A stretch of 11,422 nucleotides of DNA from Planctomycetaceae bacterium (GTDB lineage Bacteria > Planctomycetota > Planctomycetia > Planctomycetales > Planctomycetaceae): NCBI GenBank assembly GCA_003445035.1, contig DLVV01000426.1, forward strand, positions 1 to 11,422, read 5' to 3'. A model generated the notes under the pieces. The model ran no database searches, was not told the DNA's origin, and saw only the letters and a program-made list of their open reading frames with translations. A program made the position numbers and the translations under genes. This document shows positions 6,838 to 11,422 of this stretch, one piece after another. Each line of letters opens with the position of its first letter. Positions within the stretch are counted from its first letter, which is position 1.

Positions 6838-9149
6838 GACGGATCATCCATGTCGAGACCGGCCAGCCATCCGGGCGTCCGGTACCGGACGTGGCCCACC
6901 GTGGCCAGCACCAGCAGCGCGAGGCCACTGATGACGAGGCCCCAGTATAAACCCGGTGGTCGGTAGTACCACCGTACCCGCGACTCACCCGGCTGCAGGC
7001 TGACTCCACGGTACATGCCATCGACCAGCTCGGCCTCCCGAAGCTCACCGTCGACCTCAACCCGCCAGCCCTGGGCCATCAACTCGGTCAACACCAGTCG
7101 CCCGGCCACCCGCGTGGTCACATCGATCGTCAGGTCCGAACCCCCTCCCGAGAAAGCGTCCACCGAGTTGTCCTCGGCTCCGGCCTCCCAGGCAACTCGG
7201 CCCCGACCTGCGGTCAACCGGTAGAGGTACAACACCCCGCGGTGCCTGAGCGCCGGATTCATCACCGGGTCCTGCCCCCGCCACGCCTCCTCGACCGGCC
7301 ACCGCGTCTCGTCAATTGGCTTGTAACTGATGATGTGGGTGACACCGGCCTGTTCAAGCCAGTCCATCTGGACATCGGTCTGAGGCACAAACGAATCGTC
7401 AGGATCATCGACCTGCGGCTGTGGCATCATCAGGTCCCGGCGTGTGTACTCGGCCGGTCCAAACGTGAAGTAGACCGGCGTGGCCGAGGTCCCCAACACG
7501 GTCGGGAAGTTTGCCATCGGCGCAAACACCCGGGTGGGCAATCCGGACTCGGACAGCGTTTGCCTGACCGGGCTGTCGACCAGGCGCGAGATCGGCGGAT
7601 CGTCGAGCACGTCGGTGAACTGGATCAGACGACTGACCAGCCACAGGTCCCAGACGGTGGCCACGGCCAGGGTCAGCAGCACCGCATGTCGGCCGATCGC
7701 GGTCAGCCACAACTGTTTCGCACCGGACGATCCGGCGATCTGGCTGCGTCGCCGCGTGGCGAAGTAGATCCCCACGCCCACCCCAACGACACACACCGTT
7801 CCGACCAGCGTCGCCAGCAACTCCGACGGCAGCCAGTTGGGTGCAGAAAACTTCGCCGACTCGACGACCACCCAAGTCATCTCGACCAGCCACCAACTGC
7901 TTCCTGCCGCAGCCAGTGAAGCCAGTCCGGCAACGATCGCCCAGCGGGATGAAACCGTCCCGGGCACCAGCCAACGCCCGGCGGTCTCGCCGGCCAGGAC
8001 CGCCACCGCGAGCGTGACCACGATCCCGTAGCGTCCGGGTCCCTGGAAAAAACTGAACCCCGGCAGGCCGCCGACCAGCGGAACCAGCCGACCGGTGGTG
8101 TAGAACAGGGCAAACGTTCCCACCAGCATCCAGAAAATCCCTCGGGGATCTCCCCTGACAAACGCCCCGCCGATCCCGATGAATGCGAGCACCAGGGGAG
8201 CCAGCCCGAAATACAGATGAGCCTCCCCGACGTTGGTCGCCACGCCGGGGATCGGCGGATCGGCCCGCAACGCCGCATCCCGGTTGGTCATCGGGGAATA
8301 CCACTTGAAGGGCATCACCGCCTGGGACCAGTACCACGCGGGGATCGATCCGAACTGCAGCGGATGATCCATCCCCACCTCGGCCCGCTGACTCACCCGG
8401 CGAAATTCCCAGGTCGGCAACAGCTGCATCGCGGCCAGGGCAAGCGACAATCCGCCGGCGGATAGCAAAATCACTGCGGCACGCCAGCGCGATCGCGGGG
8501 GCAGCAACCGGCTCGAGATCGGCACCCACCACAATCGGCAGGGGACATAGACGGCCAGCAGCAGCTGGGTGATCCATGCCAGTTGGAAGTGGCCGGCCAG
8601 CATCTGTATCGCCAGCACCACGGCCAACAGTCCGGCAAAACGCCATCGTCGTGTCTGCAACAGGCACTCGACCGACCACAACGCCGCCGGCAGCCACGTG
8701 CCCCCGATGATCGCCCACTCCCAGCAACTGCGACTCGGGAACCACCCGTAGACATACACCAGCGCCGCCAGGCAGGCCCCTGACCGGGCCACACCGAATT
8801 TCCGGGCGTACGCAACGGTGAACACGAACGCCAGCACGTAGTGCAACAGGTGGCTGAGGCTGTAGGCGGCGTTAACGTTCAACCAGCTGTAGAGAGCCAG
8901 ATGCGGCGGATAGAACACCCCCACCTGGCTCTCGGCCAACATCGGGTACCCGTGCCCGACCCGGTCGTTCCAGAACGGCGAAAGACCCCGTTGCAGTTGT
9001 TCGGCGTAGAAGACCTTCTGGGGAAAGTAATACGAGTAAATGTCGCCGCCGACGAATCCGCCTCCGGTGACCAAAGGCCACCAGAACAATCCCGCCAGGG
9101 CGATCCCCAGCAACCACACCACCAGCGTGAAACGACGGTCGCTCATCAT
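6834..9149 (-). CDS. YfhO-family polytopic membrane protein (putative GT-C-type glycosyltransferase)
   Basis: A 771-residue protein with a multi-helix N-terminal region and a C-terminal extracytoplasmic domain closed by a last helix at about 734-752. The first helix (9-27) is followed by GGDIYSYYFPQK at 34-45. The Asp36 there sits where GT-C glycosyltransferases carry a catalytic acid in the first external loop. PGRYGIVVTLAVAVL at 371-385 and the C-terminal MAQGWRVEVDGELREAE (691-707) with LQPGESRVRWYYRPP (718-732) match the YfhO pattern. YfhO proteins are linked to lipid-carrier-dependent cell-surface glycosylation in Firmicutes; the role in this organism is unknown. Translation starts at one of two adjacent ATGs (9149 or 9146), without an obvious Shine-Dalgarno sequence, 22 nt after the M20 stop. 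Its end overlaps the next gene. Confidence 0.85.
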   Translation of the reverse strand: MMSDRRFTLVVWLLGIALAGLFWWPLVTGGGFVGGDIYSYYFPQKVFYAEQLQRGLSPFWNDRVGHGYPMLAESQVGVFYPPHLALYSWLNVNAAYSLSHLLHYVLAFVFTVAYARKFGVARSGACLAALVYVYGWFPSRSCWEWAIIGGTWLPAALWSVECLLQTRRWRFAGLLAVVLAIQMLAGHFQLAWITQLLLAVYVPCRLWWVPISSRLLPPRSRWRAAVILLSAGGLSLALAAMQLLPTWEFRRVSQRAEVGMDHPLQFGSIPAWYWSQAVMPFKWYSPMTNRDAALRADPPIPGVATNVGEAHLYFGLAPLVLAFIGIGGAFVRGDPRGIFWMLVGTFALFYTTGRLVPLVGGLPGFSFFQGPGRYGIVVTLAVAVLAGETAGRWLVPGTVSSRWAIVAGLASLAAAGSSWWLVEMTWVVVESAKFSAPNWLPSELLATLVGTVCVVGVGVGIYFATRRRSQIAGSSGAKQLWLTAIGRHAVLLTLAVATVWDLWLVSRLIQFTDVLDDPPISRLVDSPVRQTLSESGLPTRVFAPMANFPTVLGTSATPVYFTFGPAEYTRRDLMMPQPQVDDPDDSFVPQTDVQMDWLEQAGVTHIISYKPIDETRWPVEEAWRGQDPVMNPALRHRGVLYLYRLTAGRGRVAWEAGAEDNSVDAFSGGGSDLTIDVTTRVAGRLVLTELMAQGWRVEVDGELREAELVDGMYRGVSLQPGESRVRWYYRPPGLYWGLVISGLALLVLATVGHVRYRTPGWLAGLDMDDPS

Positions 9150-9171
9150 CTTGTGCCGGTCGACGCAGGTG

Positions 9172-10635
9172 TCAACGAATCTTCACCGGCGGCTTCTGGC
9201 CCTTGGGGATCAACGTCGTGTACTTCCGCTTCTCCATCCTCTTCTCCCAATCGACGCGTGCCGCCGCCACCCGATCGGGATCCTCGAAGAGTTCAATCGC
9301 CGAAATCGCCAGCACCTTGGAGGCGTAGATGATACCCTTCTCACCGATCGTCGAACCAATGGCTGCGACGTTCTGCCAACTGTGTCCGGGACTCTTGGCC
9401 GCCAGGCACGCGGTCGAAATGCCTCCGGTGGGAACGTACCAGCTGATATCACCGACATCGGTCGAACCCCGAGTGCGAGCGGTCATCGATTCGGCAAACG
9501 GACGGATCGACTCATCGATCGCCTTGGGGAATTCGGTACCGAACTGTTCGATCAGAGGCTGCTGCAGTCGCCGCGCGAAGGCCTTTTCCGACTGGTCGAA
9601 CCGGGGAGGTCCGACCACCTTGAGTTTCTGCTCGATCAGTTCCGCCAGCGGCACGTTGGGAATCAATTCGTGGCAGTCGGTGTCGACCTTCATTCTCATC
9701 TTGGTCCGGGTCATCAACGCCGCGCCACGGGCGATGTCCTGAATCCATTTGAAATTCGCTTCAACGTCACGATGGTCATCGGCTCGGATGTAGTACCAGA
9801 CCGACGCGATCGGCGGGACAACGTTGGGTGCTCCGCCACCGTTGGTGATCACGTAGTGCATCCGCGCGTCCTCCTTGACGTGCTCGCGCATGTAGTTGAC
9901 ACCCACGTTCATCAACTCGACGGCGTCCAACGCGCTGCGACCGCTTTCGGGATTCCCCGAGGCGTGCGCCGCGGTGCCATCGAAGGTGAACTTGACGCTG
10001 ACCAGGGCCTTGGACGTCCCCGCCCACGCCCCGTTGCGGGTCGAGGGGTGCCAGTGCAGACAGATGTCAAGATCGTCGAACTGGCCATCGAGCAGCATGT
10101 AGACCTTGCCGATGACCGTCTCCTCGGCCGGAGTCCCGTAGAGGCGGATGGTGCCCTTGATCTTGTGACGGTCCATCGCGGCCTTGACCGCCAGGGCCGC
10201 ACCCAGGGCACCGCTGCCCAGGCCACTGTGACCGCAGGCATGGCCGGGTTGGCCGGGCTTCAGTGGAGACCGCACGGATTCGGCCTTCTGTGACATTCCC
10301 GGCAAGGCATCGTATTCGGCCAGGATCCCGATCACCGGCTTGCCACTGCCGTAACTGGCGACGAACGCGGTGGGCATCGCGGCGACCCCGTTCTTGACCT
10401 TGAACCCGTTCTCCTTGAGGTGTTGTTGAAGCAGCTTCGATGAGCGAGTTTCCTCGAGCCCCACCTCGGCATAATTCCAGATCTTCCGGTTGACCTCCTT
10501 GATCAACTCCATCCGTTCCTGGACATCGGCGACGGCCGTCCTCTGAGCCTTCGACAGCTTGGCCCCGTCCTGGGCCACCGCCGGAACTCCACAGGCCACG
10601 ACCAGAACCAACCAGGCAGCGCACGAGCGCTTCAT
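9172..10635 (-). CDS. Exported M20-family metallo-amidohydrolase, AbgB-like
   Basis: A 487-residue protein. Residues 1-21 form a signal peptide (MKRSC, then a hydrophobic core ending AVA before QDG), so the enzyme probably acts outside the cytoplasm. VVAC at 12-15 also resembles a lipobox, so a lipoprotein is possible. The M20D-type metal site is visible: Asp109 in AEYDALPG, CGH at 134-136, PAEE with Glu171/Glu172, HWH at 194-196 and His418 in SPGHSW. TAAHASGNPESGRSA (221-235) begins the lid/dimerisation domain. Relatives such as E. coli AbgB hydrolyse N-acyl amino acids such as p-aminobenzoyl-glutamate; the substrate here is unknown. The ATG at 10635 is chosen for the signal peptide directly after it and GGGAG 8 nt upstream; an in-frame start at 10689 would add 18 non-leader residues. 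It heads the probable five-gene - strand unit. Confidence 0.9.
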   Translation of the reverse strand: MKRSCAAWLVLVVACGVPAVAQDGAKLSKAQRTAVADVQERMELIKEVNRKIWNYAEVGLEETRSSKLLQQHLKENGFKVKNGVAAMPTAFVASYGSGKPVIGILAEYDALPGMSQKAESVRSPLKPGQPGHACGHSGLGSGALGAALAVKAAMDRHKIKGTIRLYGTPAEETVIGKVYMLLDGQFDDLDICLHWHPSTRNGAWAGTSKALVSVKFTFDGTAAHASGNPESGRSALDAVELMNVGVNYMREHVKEDARMHYVITNGGGAPNVVPPIASVWYYIRADDHRDVEANFKWIQDIARGAALMTRTKMRMKVDTDCHELIPNVPLAELIEQKLKVVGPPRFDQSEKAFARRLQQPLIEQFGTEFPKAIDESIRPFAESMTARTRGSTDVGDISWYVPTGGISTACLAAKSPGHSWQNVAAIGSTIGEKGIIYASKVLAISAIELFEDPDRVAAARVDWEKRMEKRKYTTLIPKGQKPPVKIR

Positions 10636-10643
10636 CGAACCCA

Positions 10644-10648
10644 CTCCC
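10644..10648 (-). promoter_or_regulatory. Ribosome binding site deciding the M20 gene start
   Basis: GGGAG on the - strand, 8 nt upstream of the ATG at 10635, directly before the signal peptide. It favours this start over the in-frame codon at 10689. Confidence 0.6.
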
Positions 10649-10674
10649 GAACAGGACATAATCGCGCCCACCCC

Positions 10675-10687
10675 GGTGATCATCACC
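10675..10687. repeat. 13-bp dyad GGTGAT-C-ATCACC in the M20 leader region
   Basis: Perfect 6-bp arms around a single central base. It lies about 30-40 nt downstream of the transcription start predicted from the -10 box at 10722-10727, and 39 nt before the M20 ATG. The shape suits an operator for a dimeric regulator, but there is no second copy in the window to support this. Confidence 0.35.
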
Positions 10688-10721
10688 ACGACAGACAGGC
10701 AATTGGACCGTCAACCGCCCG

Positions 10722-10751
10722 ATTATAGGACCGCTGCAACACGATTGCGAA
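10722..10751 (-). promoter_or_regulatory. Candidate sigma70-type promoter for the M20 operon
   Basis: On the - strand a perfect TATAAT lies at 10727-10722. It is preceded by an 18-bp spacer and TTCGCA (10751-10746), which matches four of six -35 positions. It sits in the 128-bp gap between the small membrane gene and the M20 gene, giving a leader of about 80 nt. A perfect -10 box is uncommon in DNA this GC-rich. Promoter consensus in Planctomycetota is poorly defined, so this is a prediction. Confidence 0.45.
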
Positions 10752-10754
10752 TCG
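10742..10754. repeat. 13-bp dyad CGATT-GCG-AATCG overlapping the putative -35 box
   Basis: Perfect 5-bp arms around GCG, covering the candidate -35 element of the M20 promoter and starting 9 nt after the stop of the upstream gene. This is a sensible place for a repressor operator. It could also be a chance dyad or a weak termination stem, but no T-run follows it in the - direction. Confidence 0.3.
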
Positions 10755-10763
10755 GCCGCCGTC

Positions 10764-11243
10764 CTACCCTTCCAGCCAGACCAGTCCCCAGATCGCAACG
10801 GCGATCGGCACCACGCAGTTGACGATCAGGATCCAGGGCCCCCACGGGGAGTAGAGCCAACCGTGGTCCTTGTCGGTTTCTCCCTGTGACCTCTGTCGAC
10901 GCCGCAGGATGTCGAGCCACGAGACCGAGGCTCTCAGGAACGGTCGCCAGAAGGCCAGGGCCGGCAACGGATAGACACCAAACAACAGCAGCAGCCATGT
11001 CGAGAGTTCGACAAACCTGCTGCCACGGATATTCAGCCGCGTCCAGCCCCCGGCCACTTCGACCTCGATGATCGCCGCCACCGACAGAACAACGAAAATC
11101 AACAGGATCACGAAGTGACCGACGACGAAAATCACGGTGGCCCAGTGTGCCGCGGTGGGAACACCGGGCGATCCGCCCACATTCGTCTCCGACTTCGGTG
11201 GATCCGGGCCCTCTCCCCCTGCCACCGTGGCTTGTTCAGCCAT
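10764..11243 (-). CDS. Small three-helix membrane protein of unknown function
   Basis: I do not recognise this 159-residue protein. The first 33 residues are polar and rich in Gly, Pro and acidic residues, and look disordered. Predicted membrane helices lie at about 34-59, 79-98 and 134-156. A basic loop with RRRQRSQ (114-120) joins helices two and three, and a short WRPFLRASVSW segment (99-109) follows helix two. Positive charge in that loop puts it in the cytoplasm. The ATG at 11243 is preferred because AGGAG lies 9 nt upstream; the open frame extends to 11357, but those residues look non-coding. The gene is divergent from a twin-arginine leader gene and upstream of the M20 operon, separated by 128 bp and a likely promoter. 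The stop is TAG. Confidence 0.8.
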   Translation of the reverse strand: MAEQATVAGGEGPDPPKSETNVGGSPGVPTAAHWATVIFVVGHFVILLIFVVLSVAAIIEVEVAGGWTRLNIRGSRFVELSTWLLLLFGVYPLPALAFWRPFLRASVSWLDILRRRQRSQGETDKDHGWLYSPWGPWILIVNCVVPIAVAIWGLVWLEG

Positions 11244-11252
11244 TGTCGATTT

Positions 11253-11257
11253 CTCCT
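11253..11257 (-). promoter_or_regulatory. Ribosome binding site deciding the small membrane gene start
   Basis: AGGAG on the - strand, 9 nt upstream of the ATG at 11243. It supports that start over the longer open frame reaching 11357. Confidence 0.6.
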
Positions 11258-11280
11258 TCGCCTCCCACTTTCCGCGGCGA

Positions 11281-11310
11281 ACATTACGCCAAAACAACTC
11301 AGGATGGCAA
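11281..11310 (-). promoter_or_regulatory. Weak candidate promoter for the small membrane protein gene
   Basis: TTGCCA (11310-11305), five of six matches to a -35 box, is followed after 18 bp by TAATGT (11286-11281), only three of six matches to a -10 box. It would start transcription about 30 nt before the ATG at 11243. The -10 match is poor, so confidence is low. Confidence 0.25.
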
Positions 11311-11338
11311 CGGGGCTCCGGCAGGGTTACGATTCGGC

Positions 11339-11358
11339 TGTTCACGACGTTGTTCACG
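11339..11358. repeat. Direct repeat TGTTCACG, two copies 12 bp apart
   Basis: TGTTCACG occurs at 11339-11346 and 11351-11358, 10 nt before the ATG of the rightmost gene. The 12-bp period is close to one helical turn, so tandem binding of a regulator is possible. Two 8-mers are weak evidence. Confidence 0.3.
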
Positions 11359-11368
11359 GAATCTGCAC

Positions 11369-11422
11369 ATGACGACCAACTCCCGACGCCGCTTTCTCGA
11401 AGATTGCCTCACCACCGGTCTC
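11369..11422 (+). CDS. N-terminus of a protein with a twin-arginine signal, truncated by window edge
   Basis: Eighteen codons are open from an ATG at 11369 to the window end. The sequence begins MTTNSRRRFLEDCLTTGL, with SRRRFL at 5-10 matching the twin-arginine (Tat) signal core S/T-R-R-x-F-L. The start of a hydrophobic stretch follows, as expected for a Tat leader. The product would be exported folded, or left anchored by the leader. The mature domain lies outside the window, so family and function cannot be named; many Planctomycetota oxidoreductases and DUF1501-type proteins begin this way. The ribosome site is weak (ACGGA, about 8 nt upstream). The gene is divergent from the small membrane protein gene. 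Confidence 0.65.
   Translation, partial: MTTNSRRRFLEDCLTTGL

Noticed and set aside
5305..6966. Long + strand open frame of 553 codons
   Set aside because: It is antisense to the CAP gene and the MDR reductase, both with clear motifs. It is rich in Arg, His, Gln and Pro with no recognisable domain, as expected for a shadow frame in GC-rich DNA.
7405..8745. - strand open frame of 446 codons
   Set aside because: It is a different reading frame inside the YfhO-type gene on the same strand, Arg/Gly-rich and without membrane helices or motifs.
9040..10293. Long + strand open frame of 417 codons
   Set aside because: It is antisense to the M20 gene and the start of the YfhO-type gene and has no motif. 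The M20 metal-binding residues show the opposite strand is coding.
11305..11333. Possible + strand promoter (TGGCAA, 17 bp, TACGAT) for the Tat-leader gene
   Set aside because: The -35 matches only three of six positions and the -10 four of six, which is too weak to list as a feature.
11115..11372. + strand open frame of 85 codons in the divergent region
   Set aside because: It overlaps the small membrane gene antisense and runs past the better-supported Tat-leader start at 11369; no ribosome site or motif supports it.

Overview
This 11.4-kb, GC-rich window is densely packed with protein-coding genes, and no gap between genes exceeds about 130 bp. The gene mix suggests a Planctomycetota bacterium. 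It includes a Gfo/Idh/MocA oxidoreductase, a large YfhO-type membrane protein, an exported M20 amidohydrolase, a secreted CAP-domain protein and a twin-arginine leader at the right edge. The lineage is inferred from content and style; there is no marker gene. I found no rRNA, tRNA, CRISPR array, insertion sequence or prophage gene.

Left block, + strand, 1-4171: a tightly overlapping fatty-acid degradation operon. The 3' part of a FadB-type multifunctional protein (its hydratase half lies left of the window) is followed through an ATGA overlap by a FadA-type 3-ketoacyl-CoA thiolase. A GTGA overlap then leads to a long-chain acyl-CoA synthetase. Together they cover fatty-acid activation, hydration/dehydrogenation and thiolysis. 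The acyl-CoA dehydrogenase step is not encoded in the window.

Middle and right block, - strand, 11243 down to 4199. In transcription order it reads: a small three-helix membrane protein of unknown function; an exported AbgB-like M20 metallo-amidohydrolase with a plausible promoter just upstream; a 771-residue YfhO-family (GT-C-like) membrane protein; a quinone oxidoreductase-type MDR protein (ATGA overlap); a small secreted CAP-domain protein; and a Gfo/Idh/MocA oxidoreductase (probable TTG start overlapping the CAP stop). Junctions of -4, 22, -4 and 69 bp suggest one transcription unit from the M20 gene to the oxidoreductase, although the functions do not form an obvious pathway. This block converges on the fad operon with only 27 bp between the two stop codons.

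Right edge, + strand, 11369-11422: the first 18 codons of a gene with a twin-arginine signal motif, divergent from the small membrane protein gene. The 125-bp divergent region has a weak promoter candidate and a short direct repeat.

I see no convincing new defence, mobile or RNA-based system. The most worthwhile points are the 13-bp dyads around the M20 promoter, the non-canonical features of several enzymes, and the unexplained co-transcription of envelope-type and redox genes.
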